From the NCBI GenBank assembly GCA_963971405.1, contig OZ020485.1, positions 32,941,921 to 33,005,920 of the forward strand: a DNA stretch of 64,000 nucleotides, read 5' to 3'. Below, one piece after another: positions 1 through 11,449 of this stretch. The notes below the pieces were generated by a model. It saw only the letters and a list, made by a program, of their open reading frames with translations, ran no database searches and was not told the DNA's origin. The stretch comes from Psococerastis gibbosa (Eukaryota; Arthropoda; Insecta; Psocodea; Psocidae). The stretch's first letter is position 1. Every line of letters begins with the position of its first letter. The translations under genes and the position numbers were made by a program.

Positions 1-279
1 ACAGAGGTCATTTAAGATTTGGCTCATGGAAGTTGTAGAAGTCTGCTTCATGCATCATGTAATAGGAAATATTAAATTTGTGGTACCTTAGTTCCTTCAT
101 AAATACCAGAACGGACTAAAATTACGCGTATTCGGGGATTTTTGGAAGAACTACCCGATTATATGATGCACGAAGTAGTCTTCTACAACTTAGATGAGCC
201 AAATTTTTAATAACTTGCTGAGTTAATTAAATGAGAAACGAAAAGTATTTAAATTTGGGGTGCCAATTTTCTCCGTGAG
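1..279. mobile_element. Degenerate palindromic MITE (same family as 45,361-45,747), left side cut by window edge
   Basis: Two inverted arms face each other. The left carries GATTTGGCTCATGGAAGTTG and the right carries the complement ending GATGAGCCAAATTTTTAAT. The right arm continues through AGTTAATTAAAT and a TGCCAATTTTCT stretch, as in the better-preserved copy at 45.4 kb. The centre is unrelated in sequence and arm identity is lower, so this looks like an older copy. No coding capacity. Confidence 0.75.
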
Positions 280-2500
280 ATATCCTCATAAATGAAAATA
301 AGAGCTGCAACGAGTTTCACGCAAACTTAAAAATGAAACCGGATTTATTGAGACAATACAGTACGTCAGTTGTACTGATATAAATTATTATATCAACCCT
401 AATAATATTTTTCCCTACGCTATGTTTTAAAGCAATTACTATTCTCGAAGCATATTGATAATGCGTATAATAATGTTTTATTACCAAAGGCTCATATTAG
501 TACCTACTATACATATTGTTATAAGTATTGTGTATAGAAAATAACTGGCCGTGGGAAATGATAGCCGGGAAGAAGACGGCGTACTGAGACGAAGCTATTG
601 ATGGAACACAAATTTCCTTCTACCATAGTTTATTGAAGTCGCAGGATATAGAGGGAGACAAAAAATTGTGGATGTCCCGCAAGGCAACGTTGTGGGTCCA
701 TTGCTATTGAGTTTGAAATATTCTCATTGTGGCGCGCAACTGGTTGTCTCTAACCCTATCTGCAATTCATCCCGAAACAACACAGCAATTATAGGATACA
801 ACCGAGTATAATTATAGCCAAAGCCTTTCGAGCGCCGCCGCGTCTCCTCCATTTCCACGCTTGGGAGTCCGCCTATTGAAACGAAATAGGAAAAAGAATT
901 GAATTAAATTTATCATTTGAACTCTTTTTCTGTTTGTACAAGTGAGGATGACTTGCAAGTTGTCAGCGCATGAGCCTGCGGTGCGCGGTCTTGACTTTGA
1001 GCAGGTACTTCTTGTTACAAGAATCCCTCCAACTCTTTCTACTCATCAACAATCATGCAATTAATTGACGCGCGGTTTACTAAACTGCAGCGATTGTTTA
1101 TGCGGTTAAGCTTCAATGCCGGTGCAATTGCGATGTGCAACATTAAAGTTTCCATAGAATTAGTAACATCTAGGCAGGAAATACGGGAGATCTTTGATGC
1201 AGCTGCACCTGCAACTTGGAACTAAACATTTGAACAGCATTGCGGGGCGTATTGGCGCTTTACTAATGAGTAATGAACTTTTATAATATACTACTACTCA
1301 CACAAAACATATTTTTTTGTTGAGAAATTTGAGCATCCGCATTCCCAATAAATATATTATCATATTGCCATTTGTGAATGATGTGTTTAAAAAGAGTAAA
1401 TATTGTGCATGTGAATATCCTTAGCTGATAAACATGTTAGTTATATTGTAAATTAACATGTTTATAAGCTAAGTACAGTCTTTCTATCTAAATAAAAGGA
1501 ATTAGTTAATCTAATTGAAGAACTCTGGCCGTGAAAGTATTCGTAACCTAATTATATTAAATATAATTATAACAATAAAATTAATAATAATTGGAGTTCT
1601 GCTGATTTAAAAAGGGAAATGGTTCAAAATTTAGAATATGTGACACTAAAATCATATAAAATAGAGCCAATTGAGTACTTTCATGAATATAATCGAAAAC
1701 TGGGGATTTGAAAATAAAATGGAGATATCCAAGGCAACATGAAATTTTTTTTGTTAAACTGTACTCGTATAATAGATAAATAAGAATCCACGCACGGGTT
1801 CATTCGTACCGATGATTTAATAAGACATGTGCAGAAGAATACCATAAGAAATTAATAACTTTAATAATTATTATTAATAATTATTGTTTACTTAGACTAA
1901 ATAGAAAAATATATATAGGAATTATACTGGGCTGCGGTCAAACATTTCTTTTATCTATCCTAACAGATGCGAAGGCTGAGACCCGACAAAAGGAAAAGGA
2001 ATAAACGCGGTACACAGGCAAAGAAGTGAGCCCGAAAAGAGCGGTAGCACTGAAAAGCGTTTCAAGTGTAAATATAAAGATCACCGCGAAAAACAGCAAT
2101 GTCATGGGAAGCTCAATGTAAAAGGGCTATTCGTAAACTCACACCAAGCTATACAGAGTCACAGTCAAGCCGATTTCAAAACATTTCAAATCCTAATAGA
2201 TGATGCGTTGATTTTTTATATAACTTCAACGTTTGTTTTCCTTATTGTCATCCCTGTGATTAATAATGAGTGGCTACTGCTGATGTATACTTCACATTTT
2301 CTCCTCATTGTATTGCAACGAAAGTGGCTCTTCGGGGTCGGACTTTTCACCTGTGATACATTAGTTAATTGTCCCATTTATGCGCGTTGCCTACCGTATT
2401 TCATAGGACAGCTTAAGTTGGAATAAAAATGAACTCGTTTAAACATAAAAGTATATAAGCTCAAAAGTAATAACAGTGATGATCGTATACAGATCTGTAT
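280..2500. other. AT-rich intronic DNA, no gene recognised
   Basis: Presumed pb intron. I see no open frame with protein character. Around 1,790-1,815 a short stretch (GCACGGGTTCATTCGTACCG) resembles the right end of the 850-bp repeat found at 16.2 and 45.9 kb. A 72-codon frame near 2,208 starts with TTG and has no recognisable content. Confidence 0.5.
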
Positions 2501-2502
2501 AC

Positions 2503-2732
2503 GTATTGGTTAAGTCATGACCGTATTGGTTGATGACCATATTGGTTAAGTCATGCTTTCGCCTATGTTACATTGCGTCAATGGTAAGCTTGTCATTATC
2601 GCTTGTAGCCGGTGTAGGTTGACATCGAGGACGCATACCAGTTTGCCAATGGCCCAAAATGCATACGGAAACAATACAAATAATGCTGAAGTCCATGGGG
2701 TCGTTGGCATTGGGTAACGGACCAATGGGCTT
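2503..2732. repeat. Dispersed repeat E/F fragment
   Basis: Begins with three near-copies of TATTGGTTAAGTCATG or TATTGGTTGATGACCAT. It continues through CCGGTGTAGGTTGACATCGA and GGGGTCGTTGGCATTGG to GGACCAATGGGC. The same body recurs at 49,677-49,857 and 58,563-58,700, where it runs into the larger repeat E. Moderately diverged; no coding signal. Confidence 0.7.
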
Positions 2733-3714
2733 GGGTCCAAAAAAGTCCTTGAAAAAATTACAATTAAATAATTAAATTACAATAGCAGTGATTCAATAGA
2801 AAACTTCGCAAATTGACAAGGTGACATTAAAAACATGACGAGCTTCAATGGTAAGCTTGTCATTCATAGGGTTGGCTTAGTAACAGAACAAAAAGTAATT
2901 AGGTATTTATTTAGTAATTTATGAATCTGTTAGAATGATGCGGTGGTAGAGGAACGTACCCATAATCCCCCCCCCCCCCATTCTTAGCAATAAAAGTACA
3001 AAATGTACAAAACGCATCTAAGGCTGTCTTCATTAAGAAAGGTATAAAAGTGCCACTTTGCACTTTTCATGCCCCATGTATTACAATGTTTTAATTTATT
3101 ATCTTAGTATTATCTACCGTACTGTCACTTATATATAATTATGGTGCTTTGTCAATTATTACTGAAATGTACTTAAATTAAAATGCAAATTGGCGCTAGA
3201 CCATCGGCAAGATAAAAAACTAATAACACACAATACAACAATCGGTTACACAAGGTTAATCAAACAGCTGTGTGGTGCGGTTCGAATTGACAAATTTCTA
3301 CTTAGTGAACTAGCTCAGCTAAATGAGCAGACTATAAGAAGGTGCGATGTCTGATTCTGACTCTCAAGGGAATAGGCTTACAAGAAACGCTGAGTAAGCG
3401 GGAGGAATTACAGAAGAGAGAAAAATATTAGAAATTAGAAACAGAAACGCAAGAGAAGATGAGGGGGATGAAAAATCGGTGTCATCACGGGTGGGCAGGG
3501 GTGGGCTGGGTGAGGGGACTAATGGTGAGCGTTCTGTCAGCAGTGCACGCTCAATCCACGTATGCACTTTTACTACTCCTGCATTTCTATCGTTGTGGTC
3601 AGGGCTGGTGAGCACTATTGTTGAATACAATCGCTCAGCAAATGAAACAAACAGCCATAGTCAGAAAGTGATCATCAATAAAAAATCCAAGTTCCTGGTC
3701 AACATAAGACAGAC

Positions 3715-4035
3715 TAAGTGAGGATCAGGAAGCTGAAGGATGCTTCGGATCAGCTGAAGGCACTACTTGACAAATGATAGAGTGCTGTAGGCTATTCGAG
3801 AAGAGAAACAGGTGCTACCTCACATAAAAAGTAGAAGAGCGAAATGGGTGGGGCATTTATTAGGAGACGAGAATAGGTACACACAATCATGGAGGGCACA
3901 GTGGAAGGAACCAATAGAAGAAGGAATTCGTGGATCAACAGAAGGAAGATGCAGGAGCTCGAACGTACCAAGAGCTGAAGGATGGAGCCGGATGATGATA
4001 GTTGCTGCCTACCAATCGTTGAGATTGTCACCTAA
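3715..4035 (+). pseudogene. LINE reverse transcriptase C-terminal fragment (lineage 1), frameshifted
   Basis: Translating across frames gives a recognisable non-LTR retrotransposon tail: RKLKDASDQLKALL, then HIKSRRAKWVGHLL, then IMEGTVEGTNRRR and DAGARTYQELKDGAG. That pattern (IK.RR.KW.GH.., EG..G.R.RGR) is typical of the end of LINE ORF2. It needs at least two frameshifts and has stops, so it is dead. The upstream RT core is missing, consistent with 5' truncation on insertion. Confidence 0.68.
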
Positions 4036-4458
4036 AAGAAAGTCAAGGCTATACAGCCAACATCGATGGGGTAATTGCATAAGCATAGTCGTCATACCAA
4101 TATGATACAATAGTCACTTCAAACTACAATATTGTACGTGTAATAATTTTAAACCGCTCTTCAATATATATGACAGCCGACAATTGTTTTATTATTTAAT
4201 CGAATTAAATTAAACTACTAGTACAATACTGTAGCGTAGTTAAAAATTCGTAAAAACCAACCACTTTTACCAATATTTTCAAATTTTTCCGAGGGAAACC
4301 TCTGGACCTTCCACTTTGCTGCAGACGTCATGTTTTAGTCTTTAATTAAACCTATATTTCCTTTGTACATTACTTTAAATTGCTTAATAATGTACTTTTT
4401 CGCACTTAGATTTTTCAAATTTATCCCCATTCTTCGTATGAATGAACCCGGATGGACT

Positions 4459-4648
4459 CCAGCAGCCTGATCGAGGCGATTCTAATTCTTTATATATATA
4501 TTAAAATTTATTTAATCCCCTGGTATTAAAAATGTAAACAAGATAATTTTATAATGGAAAGTGCTATTCAAAATTTGTTTGTTTACAGTTATAATCCTAG
4601 GGTATTTATTTATCCCCGGTATTATAATCGCCTCGATCAGGCTGCTGG
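4459..4648. mobile_element. Foldback MITE with CCAGCAGCCTGATCGAGGCG termini
   Basis: A 190-bp element with near-perfect inverted ends: CCAGCAGCCTGATCGAGGCG on the left and its complement ending GGCTGCTGG on the right. Similarity between arms continues inward, including a TGTAAAC motif. Related ends (CAGC..CCGATC) occur in the 401-bp element at 61,868. No coding capacity. Confidence 0.8.
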
Positions 4649-5223
4649 AAAACCACAGGTCACCTCAAAGGTAGTATTGTAAAGGTACTGAATCCGGGAC
4701 TGATACTAACCGGCCGGCTGGCCACAAGTTTGTTTTCCATAATCCACCCCTTCCATAACAATTTTACTCCAATAACCATCCTTCTCAAACCTGACATCAT
4801 TCCACGCATCATTTTGATTGGTACAGCCGAAGCCGAAACCTGAAAATTTGAGGCTTTCCAAGACGTTAGGGTATTGTCAGTGCAGCAATAAGGTGCAAGT
4901 CACTGTATACAATGGCCAGCCAGCTTCCAGCACGGTCGCTAGCTCAGATCAGGCATTGAATTATAATATTCCTGGCCCTTTTGCACCCGTTCCACCGCTT
5001 TGTCCTTTCGCCGACAGTATCACGACACACCAGTGTTTCACACAGATTCGGAGGGCAGACGACAAACATGATTTTTTACGTGGGTTCCTGCCTACTTCTT
5101 TCAAATTCCACCTCTGCTATAGGCCAGATCCTTTGGGTATAGGGCAATGAACTCTTTTATCCGGTAATAGGTAGGAACATTGTGGTGGATACGAAATAAA
5201 CAAATTGCGATGGGTCTATTTTA

Positions 5224-5373
5224 ATTATTTTTTTAAATTCAAAAAGATTATTTGCATTCAAACAATTCAATGAATGTATCCGGATAACCTCTTCAGCCTC
5301 CTCTGTAGTTAATACCTGTGTTGAGTTACGACAGGTTTCCGATCGCATGGTGTGTAGAGACTCGCACAAGTAC
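5224..5373 (-). mobile_element. SINE family D, 5'-truncated copy
   Basis: Reversed, it reads from CTTGTGCGAGTCTCTACA through GCGATCGGAAACCTGTCG and CAACACAGGTATTAA to ATACATTCATTGAATTG, then an A/T-rich tail. Similar copies lie at 14,045, 14,203, 37,569, 39,301, 47,715 and 53,800. The full head, seen at 37.7 kb, contains TGGCATAGTGGTAG, a good Pol III A box. Confidence 0.7.
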
Positions 5374-5574
5374 GGGTCTTATCATTACAAATGTGTTCTC
5401 CTCTTGAATTTAAGGTAAGCTTTCCTGTTATAAGTTATAAGTAAATAAGTAAGATATCACGGCTATCCTGTCCTGGTCCACCAGATTTGACGCTCTTGGG
5501 AATAAGACGTGTCACGGCACTCGTGACAACCCTTTATGCGTCGGTAATGGCTACAGTAGAGTATACAATACATG

Positions 5575-5890
5575 CACAGAAAGCATATGGCAATGAATCT
5601 ATACATACTCGTAGTTATTATCTCGTATATTTTTAATGACTTTGAACTATGACTTGAAGGCTGCACGTTTGGTAAACGAAGAAATGATATAGAATAACCA
5701 CGCTATAATTATTTATTGCACTTCAAAAATTAAAATTGACTATATAGTGAGATTATAGAGTTTACATACGTAGAAATCTTATGGCAGTGAATGTACACGC
5801 AGTTGTGTTTCACGTACATTTTTAATGGCTTTGAACTATAACCTGAAGATTTTACCTCAGTAAACGATGACATGATAGAGAAGAACCAAT
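5575..5890. repeat. Diverged tandem duplication, about 190-bp period
   Basis: The block at 5,575-5,702 (AATGACTTTGAACTATGACT .. GAAATGATATAGAATAACCA) is repeated at 5,764-5,890 (AATGGCTTTGAACTATAACC .. GACATGATAGAGAAGAACCA). Order of matching segments is conserved with many substitutions. A third partial echo (CTTCAAAAAT..TTGAC) occurs near 6,130. Confidence 0.65.
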
Positions 5891-6000
5891 ATCGTATGCG
5901 TTCATATAGCAAAAATTATAGGTAGCCTACAGAGTACCTATTTAACTATGTAGAAAGCCTCTACAGGTAGGGAAATTAACATAAAGGAAGACATAGAAAA

Positions 6001-6080
6001 ATGGACGGAAACGGTATTCGAACCTGAGTCTCTACCTTGCCGGGGTCGTGTGCTAACCACTGCGCCAAATCTGTTGCCAC
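6001..6080 (-). mobile_element. tRNA-like SINE head
   Basis: Reversed, it has a perfect-looking Pol III A box (TGGCGCAGTGGTTAG) and B box (GGTTCGAATAC) at tRNA spacing. The tail CCATTTTTCTATG resembles the tails of the tRNA-like units at 8.1 and 49 kb (AGTTTTTCTATATCCTC). Read as a SINE rather than a working tRNA because flanks are shared and the stems are poor. Confidence 0.65.
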
Positions 6081-7239
6081 TAATGACTCCCCGTCTTCTT
6101 ATACTAAAGAAACCCCGTCGTATTTATTATTTACGCTTCAAAAATAAAACTTGACTTCTATAACAAATATACGATATACAAGCTGCGTGTTCATGGAACA
6201 CATTCCCTGTACTCTACTAAAGAGTAAAAAAAATGCGAAAATATTGCAATTAAATAATTATAGCATTAATAACATTGTGTATTATCTATATTGCTATCAA
6301 AAAAGAGGAAATGAGAAAATTCAAAGTTACATAAAAATGAGAGCTTTATTTCCATGAGTTATTAGCTAATGAATTCCCGTATCACGTTTCATACTTGTCT
6401 CGTTGACGGACACTCTGTAAATATCATCCATTAATATATTTTGATAAAACGTTTAAAAACCCCGCGACCCCAGCTAAACATTTTACCCTCGTTAGTGTAA
6501 ACGAACTCACCCTTAACCATGTGGTCAGTTTGGGGAAAGGATGAGGGAGATAGTCCAGTCAGAAGTCATAGCGGAAAGGGTTGAAAGCCCTTTGAACAAA
6601 GAATAGCAATCTTGGCCTGTTTCACCAGTTCCAGTGGGCTGATTTTCAATACTCACTGCGGGCCTTTTTGGGAATTTTGAGCAAAGGTCGTCCGGTTGGT
6701 AAGGTTGCATATAGTCGGGCTGTTGGGATTTATTTGTGGTTTATTGTATGCACGCGGAAGTTGTAAGCTATACTTTGTGTCATCAATCATGGGCCGGTCC
6801 CCCACAACATAGCTATTCGTTCCTAGTCACCTTCAACTTGAACTTTTACCTACTGAATTAGCATTCAAATGATAAAGCATAACTTATACTGTACATAACC
6901 CACCAAAATAGCTGATTAATATTGAGACATGGGGTAGTCTAAGCTCACATAGAGATGGCAGACATTGATTATTACAGGGTACTTGCAAACCAACCACGAA
7001 ACCGCTCGAAAGTAAAGTTCAGTAAAATATATTCCTCAAAAAATTATACAATAATTATTTAAAATATGGATTCATTGACACACAATTTACAATACAACAA
7101 CAATTATATATATATATGTATGACTGCGTGATAGGCCAACCCCCCTGTGCAATGAGGAACTCGTGTCTGCATGGATGGCTGGCATATCAAGCAGGAAAAA
7201 GAAATATTGATATCAATGTCGCCGGCTTCAAAGAATTGC

Positions 7240-7332
7240 GGAGAGCCCTCCACTATAAGAACTCTCGTCAAAGAAGAACTAGAAACCGACCACCGCGAGT
7301 TGGGAGTCCGTAGATGGTGGAGTGAAATAGTT
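7240..7332 (+). pseudogene. LINE C-terminal fragment (lineage 2)
   Basis: Encodes EELETDHRELGVRRWWSEIV, the closing segment of a LINE ORF2. The same segment occurs in decayed form at 54.5 kb. Flanking sequence shows no further RT similarity, so this is a very short 3' remnant. Confidence 0.6.
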
Positions 7333-7399
7333 TTTTGGTTTAGGTATAACTTTACTAGATTTCAGATCCAATATAGTTAACTCTTATGACTATGTGTTC

Positions 7400-8120
7400 A
7401 AAATATTACAAAGTTACAAACGAGACGATTTTATATATTCAGATCCAATGTATCTCTTACGTTATATTGTACCTAGGTATAAGTATTATGTTTTTTTTCA
7501 ACAGTTCGATACTTAGATGGCTAGCATAAGTTCGCGAAGTAACTGACATTATATCTGTCAACATTTCGTTGAAAACCTACGATAAGCTATGTTTTTAACA
7601 GGACTTACGTGGACCTTTCATCCATAACCACCGTTATAAAATTACGGTAAAATCTGAAAACTTCAAAATTTAGACAAAATTTCAACCACCGCAAAACGTT
7701 CTTGATTCATTTCACAAGTTTTTCTTTGGCAGCTTTCATCAACTTTTAATACGATAACTTTTTCTTCTTTCCTATTGGATATTGATAGAGACGCCGGTAG
7801 ATTGATTTTTCTTTGGATATTTTTTCGGTAAAAGCACCAGGTACAGTTTTAAAAGAGTTTAATGAAATGATGGAAAGAATGATTTTGAGGTCGTATTTTC
7901 TTGACGGTGAATTATGAAATTAGGGAGTTTTTTTTATAGACTAATGGTAAAATTAGTTTGACAGTTTTGAAATCCTTTTTCCAAACTTTAAGAAGGTGAC
8001 GAAAACTATAAGTTTTTACCGACATAACCGATTTTTTTTCAAATTCTTAGGCTCATTTGAAATAAAGTTTAGAAAAAAACCCATCTCACTATTAGACTAT
8101 TAGATTGTAGGGTACAAACC
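7400..8120. other. AT-rich stretch, nothing recognised
   Basis: No open frame, repeat or structured element could be supported by eye. Frequent T/A runs. Confidence 0.4.
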
Positions 8121-8122
8121 AA

Positions 8123-8192
8123 AATTAGAGGATAAAGAAAAAACTAGACTTGGCGGTATTCGAACCCACGATCTACGCCTGACTGTACGGTA
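8123..8192 (-). mobile_element. tRNA-like SINE head fragment
   Basis: Reversed: AGGCGTAGATCGTGGGTTCG then AATACCGCCAAG, followed by a tail like TTCTTTATCCTCTAATTTTG. It matches the tRNA-like units at 48,968 and 49,092 from the anticodon arm to the tail. The A-box end is degraded. Confidence 0.65.
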
Positions 8193-8274
8193 CGGTCCTA
8201 CGTCTGTAGGGTAGAATGCGTAGGCTACTATAAAGTTATCTTTGTAGATGTACATATTTTTACGAATAAATTAT

Positions 8275-8666
8275 GATTTTCTGGTGCCTCCTAACTTGTA
8301 CTCAATAGGTATTGTATCGTAAATTCGTGCAAAACATTAGTAATTAGTAAATTATCGAGAAAGTCATAGTGTAACTGTGATATCAATATTGTCTTACGAG
8401 CTAGTATTTATAAATTAAATGATTATTTACAATTTTTACTACACAGCAGTCAGCACTCAATTAAAATTTTCTGGTGCCCTCTAACTTGTCCTCAATATGT
8501 ATTGTATAAATCCAACAAGGGTGTATCATAGATTCGTACAACATTGGTATTAGTATATTATTGGGAAATTGATAGTGTAACTGTGACATCAATATTGTCT
8601 TACGAGCAATAGTATTTATAAATTAAATGAATATTTACAATTTTTACTTTTATACAGCACTCAAAA
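8275..8666. repeat. Direct duplication of a ~190-bp unit
   Basis: Unit 1 (8,275-8,460) and unit 2 (8,466-8,664) both begin ATTTTCTGGTGCC, share ATCAATATTGTCTTACGAGC and TATTTATAAATTAAATGA, and end CAGCACTCAA. Unit 2 has a small insertion (AATCCAACAAGGGTG). Sequence just beyond unit 2 (AATCAAGTCCCAATTTAGAG) recurs inverted near 19,560. Confidence 0.8.
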
Positions 8667-9699
8667 ATCAAGTCCCAATTTAGAGTGCAACTTTCTTTAA
8701 CTTGAAGCGTCTATAGTATACTTTCGTACAGGGCCGTAACCAGAAATATTTTTCGGGTGGTCAATCTGACGTCACCGAAGGTGAGGTAACCATAATATAT
8801 TTAAAACTACATTCTACTCAGTGTACACTGCAAATATTTGGGGGGTTTGGGTTGACATGCAAAAAGATAATATCAATATCATTATTGATAAAATGATCCA
8901 ATATAAGCTATTAAACTGAAATTGTTGCAGAACAGATCCATCCCTTCAGGACACCTAACCTCTGCGAGGTTTTGGGAAGTCAGGTTGCCCTGATTCAATT
9001 AATGTAATTGTAGAATAATGGAGTATCATTTTCCAATTTGGCAGAGGTAATTTGCATCCAGAGGATTAGAACAGTAATAGCGAGCCGAGTGGTTTCATCC
9101 CTCGGGGAGGGGGGCTCGACAGCCCTACACCGCATGTTCGCACCACTCGCTCTCCTTTCAAAAAATTTCCTACTCAAATAATTATTTTATGCGCGCTTGA
9201 AATCAATTCCAAATATTTTCGCATGAAGTATTTATTTATTTGGAAAATATTACGTCAGGACAATCCTTAGATGTAATACTAGTACATTAATACATTTAAC
9301 ATAACGAAGTCAATGTTAAACTACTTAAAACTAAGCATGTAAAAGTCACATAAAATTAAATTGCAATATCATAGGTACATACCATCATGACTAGGTATAG
9401 CCTGAAAACTGCGATTAGTAAATTCAGATAACCTGCTTACACTCCTTACATAGATAGTAAAAAGGTTATGCGAAGGTGGACGTCTGACGCTGTCAGTCGC
9501 CGTCAGAGAATGAAAAATAATTAAAACCTGCCAGAAACTGAGCACACCAACGATGTATTTCTACCGATAAAGAAGTGGTGACTGCTTAAAATTAATGATA
9601 GTCTCAGCAATTTAAAAGTCAAATTCAGATCGACTGAAAAACTCTCCACGACAAAGGCAACTAATTATATGGGAGACCTAGGGAGGAATTTGTAGAAGA

Positions 9700-10020
9700 T
9701 GATGCCCTAGCCAGACTTATAGGCAGCCTCTGTGCCTGCCTGCCGTACCTGCCTATTAATTCGACATTAGCGGCGCAGCTTGTGGAACCCTTGTGTCCGA
9801 CATTATGTACTACAACGTCCGTTCTCTTTTCTTACATATCACTTAAGTCCAAACTTAAGCGTTCCGGCATTCTCTCTACACCTCGCCATAGGCTTTTCCA
9901 GACAATCATCCTTCTTTTATTTTGCGTTTTATTCAATAAAAACCTGTGGAATCCGTATTTCCGCTGCTGTTTTGTCCACGTCTGTCGTCTAGTCGTCTTC
10001 ACCAGTTACAGTGACCTTAG
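9700..10020. repeat. Possible LTR-like fragment (tentative)
   Basis: A moderately GC-rich block contains a polyadenylation-type motif in ATTCAATAAAAACCTGTGG. It is followed by TCCGTATTTCCGCTGC and CACCAGTTACAGTGACC. That layout resembles the R/U5 end of an arthropod LTR retrotransposon, but I see no second LTR, primer site or coding region. Could equally be unrelated sequence. Confidence 0.25.
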
Positions 10021-10138
10021 GTAATTTTTTAGGATTTTCCATTGATACATCCCACTTTTTTACTTCGACCACTTCAGTGGCTTTTTTTACCATCATGGCA
10101 TGCAAACAAAAACATGTTAACTTAGGTACCCTTTTAAT

Positions 10139-10275
10139 GTGATCATAAAAGAAAAGAAAGAAAATTCTCTTTATTTTCCATATTGACAAATTTTGGGCCT
10201 TTCGACCTACTCTTACAATTAACCCATACTACAAATTAGCCTTGATAACTATATGTATATCACCTTAAAGTCAAA
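10139..10275 (-). mobile_element. Retroposon 3' tail (TTTGGGCCTTTCG family)
   Basis: Contains GAAAGAAAATTCTCTTTATT and TTTTGGGCCTTTCGACCTAC then TCTTACAATTAACCC. Copies occur at 17,116, 22,286 (decayed) and 54,079. Reversed, it reads ..GGGTTAATTGTAAGAG.. then AATAAAGA and a (TTTC)n end, like a retrotransposon 3' terminus with a polyadenylation signal and simple tail. Confidence 0.65.
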
Positions 10276-10898
10276 ACCGATTTTCAACGAAATGGGCCTA
10301 CTTGTAAATTGGAACAAAACTTCACTCCCACCTCACAGCCTTACTTTGCTGCGAAGTTTAATTATAAGACGACCATTTCTCGGATAACTTATATACATTA
10401 CAGTATTCACAACTTACTGTTTTCCACTTCCCCCCGCACTCTTGCTGTAAATTGAATTCGCTACGACTCCTAGTGGTTGCCTATTACATGGTTTTCTTCT
10501 AAGTCATCTTCTCTTCGAAGTAAGCCTGTCGACTACAGCTGTAGTTCACTGCACTGCTCATATGCAATTTTCCAGTGCTACGTGGCCCTTAGTAAATACC
10601 CAATGATAAGTGTGCATACCTAATGCGCTATCACTGTCCGTATCATTGTCATGAGTTAGGCAGTTGTTTTGTGCCAAATCACGTCTCGTAAATGGTGTAA
10701 ATAATGATCATTTCCCCGCGTGTGTTGTCTAGTAGGTGTTTCCCGCGGGATTTCTGAATTCCTAGGATTTTCAACTGGACACCTGTCCAACTTTTTTTAC
10801 GATCTGACATCGTGAGACAATGTACGAACATTTTCATCTTCTACCTATGAAATTCTAGTCCTTCTATGAACACATTAAAAAGTCGGTGACTTTACCTA

Positions 10899-11440
10899 CA
10901 GTATGTCAATTTATTGCTGCAATAAGGGTATTTACTCCATTTCGATTTCCCTAAGCCAAGAGAAAGTAGGAATAGAACTCCAGTTTTTCTACGGTAGAAA
11001 ACAATTGTATTGTATTTCAAAACATTCCCCACTTTCTCCAACTACTTGGTTGGGTAAACTGAGCTTGGGAAATCGAAAACGCCAAATGGCCATATTTGTT
11101 GTTGTTTTGCATTTGAATTTTGGTTTTTATTTTTATTTAATTTTTTTTAAAATGAGCTCTGCGACAGGAATTAATAAAAAACAACAAAAAGAAACATATG
11201 GCAAGAGGTGGACTACAGCATACAGCAGATGTTCATAAGTTAATAGCCGAAGGCAAAGGAACTTTGTAGTTAGTAAATAGGTTAGGTCGGGTAAAGAAGT
11301 CGGAAACGTACCTAGTGATATACGTACGCTTCCATGGCAATAATTATTTTCTGCGTAGAAAAATTGGAGTTCTATTCCTACTTTCCCCTAAGGAAATCGT
11401 AACGGAGTGAATACCCCTAATATAGAAAAATAAAATACTG
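10899..11440. mobile_element. Foldback element with ~115-bp inverted arms
   Basis: The left arm has GGGTATTTACTCCATTTCGA and AAAGTAGGAATAGAACTCCA. The right arm carries the complement (TGGAGTTCTATTCCTACTTT, then TCGTAACGGAGTGAATACCC). Termini read CAGTAT and ATACTG. The centre is about 310 bp and AT-rich. An open frame at 10,903-11,238 is only the left arm plus centre and has no protein similarity. Confidence 0.8.
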
Positions 11441-11449
11441 ACAAGAAAG

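Noticed and set aside
3479..3721. 80- and 88-codon overlapping frames on both strands
   Set aside because: Low-complexity Ser/Pro or Gly/Arg composition, no start context, no domain; likely chance in a purine-rich stretch.
5941..5975. CTCTACAGGTA, resembling the mature 3' arm of the Hox-linked microRNA mir-993
   Set aside because: Only an 11-base match. No opposing TACCCTGTAG arm lies within hairpin distance, and the flank is SINE-like. No mir-10 type sequence was found elsewhere in the window.
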